Shown in pieces: positions 10,225-21,181 of a stretch of 64,000 nucleotides of DNA. The notes beneath the pieces were generated by a model that saw only the letters and a program-made list of their open reading frames with translations, was not told the origin of the DNA and searched no databases. Position 1 is the first letter of the stretch. Each line of letters starts with the position of its first letter. Source of the DNA: Cytidiella melzeri (lineage: Eukaryota; Basidiomycota; Agaricomycetes; Polyporales; Irpicaceae). The stretch lies in NCBI GenBank assembly GCA_022592445.1, contig JABYQR010000008.1, forward strand, positions 62,001 to 126,000, in the 5' to 3' direction. The position numbers were made by a program, and so were the translations under genes.

Positions 10225-11690
10225 TCGAGCTGCACTTCCCGGCTTGAGAAATTGTACTTCAACTCCGTGTACTAGGCTTCGTAATACCCTATTCTTTCGA
10301 CGGCGACGAAGCCTGCGATAAGGAGCCGGTCTGAATTTCATGGTCGATGAAATTCCCTGAGAAAAGTGAACAGCCATAGTGTACTCCCAGTGACGTCCGA
10401 CATGCCGCGTTGCCAGGAATACGTACCTGTCGTAAGTCACTCGTATGGTGTAGCGGTGGCTTTCTTGTCTAACAAGAATTGACATAGCTATACCCTTCGC
10501 TGCCAGCGTGCAGTGCCATCTTAGTCAGCCCTTAGTTTTCACCTCTCGTGTAAGGTACGCTGCGATATTCACACCTTGATGGAATTGCTGCTGCCATCAT
10601 TCTGATGTGGAAATGTTCGTGGTTTCAGGGATTCCCTTGCACAGAATCACAGTGAACTTGGCGTATTGTCGTCGCCCAGCTCGTCACCCAGCTTACACCG
10701 AACGTACATTCCGATTGAAACCGGGAGTCGACTACGTGCGCACAATACACCTATTTCCTCGTATGACCGTGAGTGCTTTGATACTGGAAATTTGAAATTT
10801 ATGACAAACGTACATGGAATTTGCGCACCAAGCACATGCAGGATGGAGAAGAGAAGTAAGACTGTCGATCCTCACGTCAATCTCCACACCTGTGCCTTGA
10901 CTTTATTTGAATATGGCAACCACCTCGTTCTCACTTTCATACGTACAACCGCCCTGTGGCTCCGACGTTGGCAGAGTACTGATAGACTGCCGTCGAATGC
11001 ATTCAAAGCTGTCTGGTAACCTCTGATGATACGTGTGGTTTATTGTTAGCCTGACCCACCTATGGTCCGCTGGCATGCTCCAATTCAACTCAGGAACATG
11101 GGGTGCCATTGACCTCCGTATGTGCCTCGGGTGGCCATCATGCTCGGAATCGAGGCTTGGCCGGCGGGAGAGGCTCTGCTTGAGCAGGAAGGAGCACTTC
11201 CTCGGTATCAGATTACCGAGAATCCAGCTGTATGTTTTATGCGTGTTTGGCTCAATGTTGACCTGCTAAAGCAGGTGGCATTCTTTGGCTTCACGACTTG
11301 GCATCAGCTAACAAATTCTAGCTAACAAAGCCTATGTCGGTCAAAACTTCACGATAACTGTGCCGCTACTAATGACCCGAGATAATCCGAACCTGAAGGT
11401 GAGAGATCTTTTGCTCATCTGCTGCATTCTCTGATGAACTCATCATACAACCTTCGCTCTTGTCCTCATTCATTCAAGCATCACAGTACTGTCAGAGTCA
11501 ATGATTATATCTGTCTCCTTTTTCAACAAATGTATACAAATTCCGGGCCCTCATCGTCTCAGATTCGAACATGGCTTATCTCCCTCGCAGAACCTCCCCG
11601 TTTAAGCAGCTAAAACAAGCCCATGGTAAGGAAGTCCTGTGAACTTGAGCTAGTGTCAAATCGTACTCACCCCATCCCACGGACAGAATT
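10225..11690. other. Inter-gene part of unit 1 and start of unit 2
   Basis: Except for repeat blocks shared between the units, nothing is recognised. Open frames on both strands are short and are not conserved in frame between unit 1 and unit 2, which argues against a further gene in the repeated segment. Confidence 0.45.
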
Positions 11691-11954
11691 CTACGCAGGC
11701 AACACGGGCTTCACGATAGGAGTGCAGCTGCACGCGCACGGGTCAGGCAAACACTGGCAGGAGCAATCCGGCTCAATCGTCCTGGCTCCCAAAGACCCTT
11801 CAAAACGTGCGTCTAAGATGCGAACAGCGATAGTGAGTTTCGACTGCAGCAATGTGTTGCATAGAGACCAACCTAGCGCGCTGCCCACCATAAAGCCGGC
11901 AGATACGGATGTCGCAGCGAGGGCGAGGAATGCAAGAGGGACGATGAATTTCAT
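11691..11954 (-). CDS. Cys-rich small secreted protein, copy 2
   Basis: This is the paralogue of the gene at 9865-10134, with identical signal peptide and the same CSCQCLPDPCACSC tail, ending in VKPVLPA. Unlike copy 1, the frame is open without splicing (about 87 codons from 11954). The same phase-1 intron (11813-11872, GTTGGT...TCTTAG) is also present and would give a product of about 67 residues. The most sequence change between the copies is inside the predicted intron and at the C-terminal end, which supports a working intron in both. Sites of difference are few, so the duplication is recent. Confidence 0.68.
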   Translation of the reverse strand: MKFIVPLAFLALAATSVSAGFMVGSALGWSLCNTLLQSKLTIAVRILDARFEGSLGARTIEPDCSCQCLPDPCACSCTPIVKPVLPA

Positions 11955-12035
11955 GCTGAGAGGGTTGCGAGTACACTGGTAGGCAAAGAGTCTCAAGGTT
12001 CTGGTATGGGGGTGACTTACAGTATTGCTTCTCTC

Positions 12036-12042
12036 TTATATA
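12036..12042 (-). promoter_or_regulatory. TATA box for secreted protein copy 2
   Basis: TATATAAGAGAG on the minus strand lies about 82 bp upstream of the start at 11954, equivalent in position to the TATTTAAG of copy 1. Confidence 0.55.
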
Positions 12043-12867
12043 GGCTTCGAGCTACACTGCACAGGACTCTGCAATTCCGCGCACCGGATTTGATCAGGTA
12101 TCAGTTTTTCGATAGTGACGAAGCCCATGATAGGCAGTCGTCGTGCATACGACAGTCGGTGAAATTCCTGAGGCAAGTGAAGTGATGTCTAACATGCCGC
12201 GCTGCCAATACGTACTTGCCGTAAGTGAATCATACGGCGTCGCGGTGGGCTTTTCATCCGACAAGAACTGGCATAGCTAACCCCTCCGCTGCTAGTAGGA
12301 AGCGTCAAAACGGCCAGTCCCTAGGCCTCATCTCTCGTGTAAGGTGAGCTGCGATATTCATTAAATGGTGGACATGCTGATGCTATTTAATTCATGTCGA
12401 AATGTTCGTGGTCCTAGAAGTTCTTTTACACAGAACGACAGCGAGCTTGGTTTGTTGTCGTCGCCCATCTCGTCTCCCAGCTTGAACTTGACGTAAATTC
12501 CGATTGAAACCGGAAGTCGACTGGTCCGCAGAACTTGCCTATCTCCTCGTGCAGCCGTGAGTGCGTTGACACGGGAAAAGTGATATGTCTGACTGCAACG
12601 TCCATCGTATTTGCGCACCAGGTACACAGGCACAACAGAGAAGAGTTGCAAATCCATGTCAGTCTCCACTCCCATGCCTGGACTATATTTGCAATATGGC
12701 AACCACCTCGCTCTCACCTTCATGCTTGCAATTGTCCCGTGACCAAAACATTGGCAGTGTATTGATAGACTGCCGTCGAGTTCCCTTCAAATCCGTCCGG
12801 TGTCCTTCAATATATTGCCAATAATCGACCCACAGGCGGGTCCATGCTTGATATCAATTCACCCTTG

Positions 12868-12869
<2 letters not shown>

Positions 12870-12900
<31 letters not shown>
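12870..12900. repeat. (CT)n microsatellite
   Basis: An uninterrupted run of about 15 CT dinucleotides sits near the end of unit 2. The equivalent place in unit 1 has no such run. Confidence 0.95.
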
Positions 12901-12903
<3 letters not shown>

Positions 12904-13429
12904 CTTTGCCGCCAGACCTGGCACTTTCCTGGGTACGAGAATACCTATAAATCAGTTATTATTTTTCATGCTCATATTACCATCAATTCTGATACTCAGG
13001 CAGGCCGTCACTTATTGAGCTTCGTTGCTCGATAGCTGCCTAGGATTTCCGTGCCTGCCCAAATCGAGCGTTTCTGAGTTTCCACTGGCAATGGACTGAG
13101 AGGCCTTGAAAGTAGGAGATCTTCCATACATGTCCTCCACCCTCCAACTAACTCTGGCGCCGTTATGTCCTTTGCAATCTGAGCAACGAGTCAGCCCGAG
13201 TCAATGAATATAATTTTGTCTCATTCCTTAGCAAACGTTCATTTGTATAACTTGCGCCTTTATCATCACAGATCGAAACTCGCTTGGTACCGCCATGTAC
13301 CTCCTTGTTCAAGCTTCTGAATCAAAGCGTGCCGATGTTAGTTTGTTGCTCGGTCAGTGTTAAAAATCTACTAATACCATTCCTTGCGCAGTTCTGCCAA
13401 CGACTGATCCTTCACGCCGTGTGGCTGGC

Positions 13430-13655
13430 ACTTGGAACTGGAGTGCAACTGCACGTGCACGGGTCATGCAAATACTGGCAACCGCATCAGGTTCAATCGT
13501 TTGATGCCCAGGGAAGTGTCGAGACACGCACCATCGATGCAAGCAACAGTAGAAAGTCTCAGCTACCATCGCCGCAACGCCGTATAGCTTAGTTACAAAT
13601 TTATCTCTCTGTCCTCCAAAAAGGCGAGAAATACGAAAGGGATGGTGAAATCCAT
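13430..13655 (-). pseudogene. Decayed third copy of the Cys-rich secreted protein gene
   Basis: The start region at 13655 still reads MDFTIPFVFLAF, matching MKFIVPLAFLAL, but then meets a stop after about 18 codons. Downstream, the block encoding TIEPD and the cysteine tail can be recognised near 13440-13510. It is shifted out of frame and several cysteine codons are lost. A TATATTAG-like box is kept at the expected promoter position (about 13736). It appears non-functional, unless heavy splicing that I cannot see restores a product. Confidence 0.7.
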
Positions 13656-14692
13656 GCTGAGAGGGTATCAGATTTACACTGGTGAGTGGAGAGATCCAAG
13701 TTTTGGTATGCTGATCACTGACGGTATTGCCCCTCTAATATAGGTCTCAACTTGAAGGTGTAATTCACCGCACGAGAAATCTGGCCTCAATGGCGTGCAC
13801 TAGGGCTCGTCCAAGTGCGACAATGCCGACGATAATCCTGAGGAGCCGGGTGAATTACATAGTCGAAGAAATGCCTCGGAAAAGAGTGAACAGCTATGCC
13901 AATGATACCTCCTGTGACGTCTGAGATACCCACGCTGGTATGGATATGTACCTGCCGTAGGCAGCCCATATGGTGTGGCGGTGGCTTTTGCGCTCACCAA
14001 AAATTGCGATCAATGCGTCCTCCGCTGCCTCATAATAGCCAGCCCTCAGCCCTCACCTCACCTAAGGTTCGCTGTGGTATTCACAACTCGACGGAAATGC
14101 TGCTGGTACGTAATTTTCCAATATGACGGTAAATTTAGCCTGTTTTTTTTTTTTTCCAGGGTGGCACTTGGTGCAAAATCCTATTGATAGTCCCGGAAGT
14201 CGATTGCGTACGCCGCGACAACCTGAACTCGAACTTTATGCCTATGCCTTTGTGTAGCTATGAGTGCGTCACTACAAACCGAATGTAATTGCTGACAACT
14301 AGTATGTTCACCGAATTTGCAGTGCTCAGCTTGAAGTACAGGCACTGAGACGCAAAAGATGAGCAAGGCTGTCGGCCTCCGCGTCGGTCTCTCTCGCTCC
14401 AGTGGCTTTACTCAAATATGGCAGTGATCGCCTCATTGTCATCCGCAACCCTGCCATGACTCCACCATTGGCGGAATATTGATAGGGTTGCGTTCGAATC
14501 TGTCCCGTAGTCTCTAATATAACTAGTTCTTTACAAATCAATGACTGCCCAGTGCGACTTGGGGCGCAGAAAGTTATCCGCATCATTAGTAGGGTTGGAG
14601 CGGCTAGAGTCATGACTGACCGTTGGTAGGGACGATTGCACGGAAGGAGTGTTGGATTATGAGCAGTCACAGCCAGTACTTCAACAACCGAC

Positions 14693-14707
14693 GGAGGGCT
14701 ACTCTCT
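14693..14707. repeat. Left target site duplication of the LINE
   Basis: GGAGGGCTACTCTCT, identical to 20233-20247. The next base differs (C at 14708, T at 20248) and the base before the right copy belongs to the poly(A) run, so the duplication is 15 bp. Confidence 0.92.
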
Positions 14708-14708
14708 C

Positions 14709-17175
14709 GCCTGACATCCCGCTTGCGCATTTTAAAAGAATGCGAGAGCGGTTAGAAAATCTTGAATTCAGTGGTGATAGTCTTTTACAACCGTCATCTG
14801 AAATTCAGTCTGCACATAGTGGTCATGTCCAATCTTCTCCTGACGTACCTCTAGCGAGCCTTGTTGCTCCTACTCAGCCGGATCTTGACGAACTCCTTGA
14901 CGTCGAAGATGCTGACCCCACCATGAGGTGCATTAGCGCCAATGTCCAAAAGTCTCGATACAACATGTCTTCGTTGCTCGAGAGATATCGTGATTGGGAT
15001 ATAATCTGCGTTCAAGAACCGTTCTGGGGACACATTAAAAATGTTGCCTCCATGACGAACAAAGAGGGTGAAGCGTACATGCAAACAGTCACCCATCGTG
15101 AGTTCATCAGTATTGGTGCTCAGGAAAAAGCGCGAGCAATGGTGTTCGTGAACAAGCGTTGGAAAGCGCATATGCCTCGGCTGCGGTCCGACCTCATTAA
15201 TCATAATGACATCAACTGCGTTGCAATGGATATTGGAGATAGGGTCATGACCTTCTTAAATGTCTACAATTCTCATGAAGCAAACTCGGCTCTCACTTAC
15301 CTGGAGAACCATGTTTCTACATTACCACACATTACTTTTATGTGTGGGGACTTCAATATTCGCCACCCAAATTGGGATAAGAACGAACGAACTAATCGTC
15401 GCCCTCGCTATTTAAGACAAGGGGACGATCTCATTGCTCTTTCTGAGATGGAGCTGGGACTTGTGCTACTTAATGACCCGTACGGGCCTCCAACGTGGCG
15501 CTCAAACAACTCGGACAATCGTCCAGGTGTACTCGATTTGGTGTGGGCAGATCCGGCATATATTCCGGGCTCGTTACACATCAACTCTGATGGTCGTAAT
15601 AATAGTGACCACTCCATATTGGAATGGGATGTATATGTTGATAGTAAGCCTGAGATCGGGCCTACAATTGGCAAAGTATCTGCAGCAGGGCGTGAATTTG
15701 TCAAACGCGTGCGGAAAGGCATTGATCTTATCCTACGGGATGAGGAGTACAGTTCGAGGGAACAAGTGGAAAATGCAACAGAGCGCTTCAACCTATGGGC
15801 GCAAGAAGCATGGAATAGCTTGGCTGCTGTGCCAGACTTGAGCCAAGCGGCAAAAGGGTGGTGGAATGCTGAATGTTCTGCTGCTGCAAAAGCTTCTAGG
15901 ATTGCTCGGAAAGTATCGGATGATGCTTCGAGGGCATATCGAAAAGCGACCAAAGTAAACATGGTCAATTATTCGCAATCTCATGCGGAAGAATGCGCTG
16001 ATGCCTTTGCTGATGCAGAGGACAAGTGGAAAGATGCTCAGAGAGAGTTGCGTAAAGCAACAAACCGAGCAAAACGGAGTTTCTTTGATCGCACAATTCA
16101 GAGAATCCACCACCAAAAAGTTTGGGATGTTGTTGGCTGGGTCAAGCCGCGCCCCATTGACTCAACAACGGGCATTATAGGCCCTGATGGGAATCCATGT
16201 TCCACCAAAGAGCAGCTTGCGGAAGCGTTCCAAGAGCAGTTCTGTCCTAGTATTCAGCGACCAGTTGATGAGAAATACATTGAGCTGATCCCCCAGGCCC
16301 CTGAGAGGGAGTGGGCAGACTTCAGCTTGGCGGAAATCCTTGAGGAGTTGAAGAAGACATCAAATATGTCTGCACCAGGCCCAGACCACCTGTCATGGTT
16401 CTGGCTGAAACGCATTGTCATTCAAGGCCCTTATGACTTTAGTTGCAAGGACTTTGAGGATAAAGGAGATGCTACAGCAGCATCTAGGGTCCGGCATCTA
16501 TTTAACGGATGCATTAAGTTTGGCGTGTTCCCATCTGCATTCAAAGAGTCAAAGACAGTGATCATACCCAAACCAAATAAGCCGGATTACACGAAGCCCA
16601 AAGCGTATCGTCCGATAGTCTTGCTAAATTGTATTGGCAAGTTGTTAGAGAAAGTCATAGCGAAGCGATTACAATTTGAGTCGCAGAAGTTTGGCATTAC
16701 TCATCCTTGCCAGTTTGGCGGAACAATGCAGCATTCAACTACGGATGCGGGAGTGCAAGTTGTTCACAACGTGCGAGAAGGATGGGCGAGGAATAGGTTG
16801 TCCTCTGCTCTTCTGGTAGACGTGGCGCAGTTTTTCCCGTCGGTCAACCACACTATAGCCACTGGCGTGTTTAGACGGCAGGGCTTTAATTCAAAAATCT
16901 GCGACTTCTTTGAGGATTACTTCAGGGGCCGTATGACCAAATTCTGCTTCCAGGGGTCTGAGACAGACCCTAAGGATTGTTCGGTAGGAGCAGGGCAGGG
17001 TGCTGTCTTATCTCCACCGTTAACAGCATTGTACCTAGCTCCGGCTCTACATCATGTGGCGCCCACGAACCAGGTGCTTGAGGGGGATCAAACCCTGCAA
17101 TTCTTTGTCGATGATGGGTGGTACATGTATTTGGCCCTCCAATGGCAAAAGCGCGCATTAACCAACAACTTATAG
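14709..17175 (+). pseudogene. LINE ORF2, 5' part: endonuclease and RT
   Basis: This frame carries an exonuclease-endonuclease-phosphatase domain: SANVQKS start, CVQEPFWG with the catalytic-type E, CGDFNIRHP, and a terminal SDHSILEW. It is followed by a linker and a reverse transcriptase with APGPDHL, YRPIVLLNCIGKLLEK, SSALLVDVAQFFPSVNH, GAGQGAVLSPPL and FFVDDG (catalytic FVDD). After FVDDG the frame runs only about 20 more codons to a stop at 17175, whereas the RT continues in another frame from 17118. The shift is of the size left by loss of one base. All visible catalytic motifs are intact. Confidence 0.85.
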
Positions 17176-19775
17176 CAAACGCTAGGTTGCTGGAACGCAT
17201 ATATGTAAAAATGACCGATGCCATGAGAATGGCAGGGTTAGAAGTAGAAGGGGATAAGACCGAACTTATCCACTTCAGAAATAGCACCAAACCTTGGAGC
17301 CCAGATGAACCTTTGGGCCCAAGTGTGAATTTGCCAAGCCATGACGGGACAGTAATTGTCATTAAGCCTAAGGAGGTTGTACGATACCTGGGCTTCTTTT
17401 TCACTCCTAGACTTACATGGAGGGAGCACATAAGACGGTATGCTAACAAGGCGTGTAGCACTGTCAATGCGTTGCGATTACTTGGTAATTCTCAACGAGG
17501 ATTTAATCCTTATCATAAGAGACGGTTATACATCTCTAACGTGCTTCCAGTCCTACTCTATGGTGCACAACTGTGGTGGGATCCCAATTGGAAGCGACAG
17601 AAATGGATTGCGAAAGAGCTTCAACTTGCTCAGTCGCGAGCTGCGAGGTGGATCACAGGTGGCTTTAAGACCACTCCGATTGGTGCACTCGAGATGATGG
17701 CTGGGCTCATTCCCATCCGACACCAAGTAGACAAATTTATGTCGAAAGCTGCTCTTAGAGTGAGAACAGTGCATCGAGGTCACCCCCTCCGGGCTAATCT
17801 CCCGGCGGAGTGGGAGACAAACGATGCAAATTGTCGCATGCCTTTTCCTTTGGGGGCACGACGATATAAAGTGGATTCGCCTTTGGCGCACATCCATAGA
17901 ATAGGGATGACTTCAGACGAAGCCTTTGATCCTGTTGATGTTGAAAACTGGCCTGGTAAACGCATTCTAGATGAGTTCCAGGACAGAATCAAGTCCTTTG
18001 TGGATGCGCCTAACAAATCCTCCAACGATTTTAAGTCGTGGGTGGATGGAGATCTGAAACCTCGAATTGAGTTCACAGAACATAATGAAGACATTCGTTC
18101 AGTTTGGACTGACAGATCTCTTATATGGGATGGGTCTGCAAGAAGACGCAAGTCAGGAGCAGCCTGGACTACACGACACATGGGTGTAACTCTTACTAGG
18201 AAACACACCCCTATGGGCAATTCTGGCGTATATGACGCTGAAATTTGCGCTCTTGCTATGGGTATTAGTGATGCTGTCATGAACATTCCTGATAGTATCA
18301 CTGAAATCCACCTCTTTGCTGACAACAAGTCTGCATTGCAATCCATCCTGAAGCCAAATGTTGGCCCAGGACAGATGATGCGTTTGGTAGCGTGCCGAAG
18401 GGTGCGAGACTTCTTGAGCGCAAACCCTGCACGCTATGTGGGGCTGCATTGGGTACCAAGTCACATTGGCCTCGCACTCAACGAGGACATGGACAAATTT
18501 GCCAAAGAGGCTACAGAAAAACCACAACCGAGATTTACCTCGTGGAGTGTGGCACGTCAAGACAAAGATGCAATGGCTATTAAACGGTGGCATCGTCTTA
18601 TGAAAGACTTTGATTACAAAGGGCACAGCAACGTTATTAAAACGTCTGAATTCAAGGGAGTGACACCAGTAGCCAAACGGCATTGGTGGTTGAAAAACCT
18701 TGGCGGAGCTCAGTCAGCGTTGTATAACGTTGATAAGCCTGATAATACAGTGGGTGTGGCGGAATATGCTGCTGCTACACGTCTCATCTCAGGACACATG
18801 CCTATTGGCGAGTTCCGTGAAAGATTTCACCTGGAGGGCCCCGCGGAATGTGCGTGTGGCGCTATTGAAACTCGAAAGCATCTGCTGGACGAGTGTCTTT
18901 TGTGGTACCGTGCTTGGAGACCACCTGACCCATACAACCAAGAGGAGCTAGCAGCTCTTGCGAGTATGGATTCTGCAGATTTCCAAAACTGCACACAGTC
19001 GTTTGGACAAAACGAACTCCTTGTGTTCTTGATCATGAACCCCATGGCAGGAACTTTTGAATGGGCTAAGCTGGTGGAAACGAGAACCTCAGATTTAGCT
19101 GCAAATTGTTTCAACTCCTACGCGGTAACACGAGTATGGGTTGAGACAATACTTAAACAAACAGTGTTTGGTGCCCACACCAAGTGGAAACCGATCGATT
19201 ACAGTCCCAAATCCCACCGGCAGTTCATGCGCGAAGTGTGGAGATCAGGACATGAGTGGACTATAAGGACGCTCATACACAAAGGGGAGGCTTCTGAGGA
19301 GCAGAAGCGTGACCCAATATTGAAGGTGAAGAAGCCGAAGGAGAAACATATTCCGGCGGATGATCACCATGCCAAGGCGGAAGCTGAGGCCAATGCTAGG
19401 TCGGAGGAGGACAGAGCAAAGTTCGTCGACTGGTTTTTTAGAAATCTAACAGACGACCTGGAGTTCAAATCTCCATACTCCAGTTGGTGGGGGCCGCAGA
19501 GGGAGCGGCAATACCTTGCTAATGGAAGGCCAGCGGATGCGCTGGATTTCGGAGAGGATGAGTTTCGCCTTCCTGTGGCAAACAGTGATTCCAATTCGAG
19601 ACGCGATGGTCATCATGAGGACGGTGGCGAGGTCGACCCCTCGCTGTCGGAATCTACGCGGTGGCGGGTGAACCCCAGTCAGACAGGACGCTTGGCTTGG
19701 GGGGAACCCACGGATGCGGGTTGGGGTGTTCTCTACCCTGCATCCGGCGAAGGAACCCTTCACCTAAGTGAGTGA
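17118..19775 (+). pseudogene. LINE ORF2, 3' part: RT end, RNase H, zinc-knuckle-like tail
   Basis: The frame continues the RT after the FVDD motif: NARLLERIYVKM, LEVEGDKTELIHF, VVRYLGFFFTPRLTW, and the thumb-like GAQLWWDPNWKR. RNase H follows at about residues 325-470, with WTDRS, YDAEICAL, LFADNKSALQS and WVPSHIG.ALNEDMDK supplying the acidic residues. A CACGAIETRKHLLDEC motif near residue 575 and a long C-terminal region end at the stop at 19775. The 3' UTR, about 430 bp, leads to the poly(A) run. With its 5' half in a different frame, the copy is probably inactive unless a programmed shift is used. Confidence 0.83.
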
Positions 19776-20232
19776 GAGGGCTTTTGTGTGCCATAACCTG
19801 GCATGTTGGTGAATGTTGTGTTTCTTCAACGGAGGGGGGGTTATTTTCTCTTTCTGCGTAGTAGCGACAATGCGCTTAGACGGGGCTAAGTCATCAGGCC
19901 TAGGACATACCACATTCAACCGTCCTGAAAAAACCGTCAGAAAGTAGCAGTTGCAGCGGGCGCTCGCAGCCGCAGGCCAACATGGGGCCGGGGGTCTATG
20001 TCTCCCTTTCTGTTTCTGCCAAGTATAGGTTGTGACACTTGGGCGGTGCCTGAACACCACTGCCTCGCTGTCCGGTCCATACCACTCATCCGAGGACTGT
20101 ATAAAACAACCCACAATCGGGACGGGCGCTGGCAGCCGTTTCATGGTTTCGGATTATGGTCTCACATGTAACTACGTTACACACGGACCTTTATAAACTT
20201 AGATAATAAAAAAAAAAAAAAAAAAAAAAAAA

Positions 20233-20247
20233 GGAGGGCTACTCTCT
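20233..20247. repeat. Right target site duplication of the LINE
   Basis: GGAGGGCTACTCTCT follows the 25-A tail directly, completing the 15-bp pair with 14693-14707. Confidence 0.92.
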
Positions 20248-20570
20248 TTTGCCCAACCCACAGTAACTTCAAGTACTGGTATTTACTTTGCATAAATCTG
20301 ATTGATTCAAATTCAACGCAAAGCATGCGAAAACATCTTTCTATACAAACTCAATGACGCCAGCCAGAAGACTTCGCAGTAGTCACTCGTACATACTAGA
20401 ATCTAGGCTGCTAACGAACCAGGCGTCCACTGGCTTGTTCAAGTATTCAGCGTAACTCATCAGCTAAACAGCGCGAGCAGCCTGAGTTGCTGCTGGATAT
20501 GTACTAGTGCACCAGCTAATCAAGGATCATCATGTCAGTATTCTCTACCGGATGTGCGAAGCAGTGCCAC
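20248..20570. other. Intergenic, no gene seen
   Basis: About 320 bp between the LINE and the downstream end of the secreted protein gene. No coding or RNA feature was recognised. Confidence 0.5.
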
Positions 20571-21181
20571 TCACCCCTCGCAAATAAAGCTAGAGATCTG
20601 GTCGTTCCAAGGAACCCCTCCACTATAAAGTCCTCCGGTATCATCTCCAGGGTAGGTGAACGTCCATTCACTCCCGGCTGTCTGCGTCGCCGAAGGAACG
20701 CAGTCGTTGGAGCTGAGCGTGAAGAAGTGAGAATCAATGAGCCGCTGTATCCAGTAAGTGCATCCTCAGACGGGGGTACTAACGAGTAGGCATAGCAGAT
20801 AGTGCATTCATCTGGCCCAAAGCTAGAGATCTGCTTGTTCCAGTCACTGCCCAACACGATGCACTGGTTGATTGCTTGGACGGCGTAGCCGCAAGTACCA
20901 CCCCAGTTGATGTCGGTGCAGATATAGACACCTCCGACGGTACGTCGCTGGGGACGTCGGCGTTCTCAGATAGACAAGGGGCCAGAGATCATGGGCATAC
21001 ATACCGCATGTCGTGAAGTTTTGACAGTAGGGGTCCCAATGTGGTTTGTAGAATTAGTCGGTCCGTCTGGATCGTACGCCAAAGAGTACTCGCGTTCGAC
21101 GTCCTGGTCGATGAGTATGACAAAGGAACTGGCAACAGCTGCGAGTGCAGCGAGGACTCCAAAGATTCGGAAGTGGTGCAT
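20571..21181 (-). CDS. Secreted cysteine-containing protein (160 aa)
   Basis: Three exons read in phase: 21181-21005, 20947-20784 and 20712-20571. Introns are 57 nt (GTATGT...CCCCAG) and 71 nt (GTTAGT...GCTCAG). The product begins MHHFRIFGVLAALAAVASSF, a signal peptide. The mature part has VYICTDINWGGTCGYAV, INQCIVLGSDW, SFGPDECTICYAYS, SSNDCVPSA and ends NDQISSFICEG, with seven cysteines. Two copies of an 'ISSF' segment, each after a W/N-rich stretch, give an internally repetitive look. This resembles beta-rich small secreted proteins frequent in basidiomycetes. I do not know a function. A longer first start (21226) adds residues before the signal and is less likely. Confidence 0.78.

Larger units (their letters stand above)
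9546..14525 (-). repeat. Triplicated segment, period about 1.75-1.8 kb
   Basis: Three consecutive units, about 9546-11045, 11338-12830 and 13080-14525, share ordered blocks. These are a GGTCAAAACTT.ACGATA start (units 1 and 2), a secreted protein gene on the minus strand, its promoter, a GCTGCGATATTCA block, a CCGATTGAAACCGG.AGTCGA block, and a CAATATGGCA/ATTGATAG block at the end. The first two units are close and the third is well diverged with insertions and deletions. The pattern is a direct tandem segmental duplication that carried one gene per copy. Confidence 0.8.
14708..20232 (+). mobile_element. APE-RT-RNase H LINE, 5.5 kb, 5'-truncated
   Basis: The element lies between two copies of GGAGGGCTACTCTCT (14693-14707 and 20233-20247), a 15-bp target site duplication. 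It ends in a run of 25 A (20208-20232). It encodes an apurinic-type endonuclease, reverse transcriptase, RNase H and a CxC..H..C C-terminal motif, as in the Tad1/I-like LINEs of fungi. No separate ORF1 is present, and coding starts right at the left duplication, so the 5' UTR and ORF1 seem to have been lost by truncation. The open frame continues upstream into target DNA, so the apparent start at 14623 is not the element's own. One frameshift splits the coding region near 17117. Confidence 0.92.

Noticed and set aside
12800..13035. Leu/Ser-rich open frames near 12.85 kb
   Set aside because: They come from translation of the (CT)n microsatellite.
13975..14620. Possible tRNA-like words (TTCGAATC) near 14.49 kb
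   Set aside because: No acceptor or anticodon stem could be folded around them, and the word belongs to the conserved end of the triplicated unit.
17780..18683. Minus-strand frames of 114-188 codons across the LINE
   Set aside because: They lie antisense to the RT and RNase H coding sequence, which has clear motifs.
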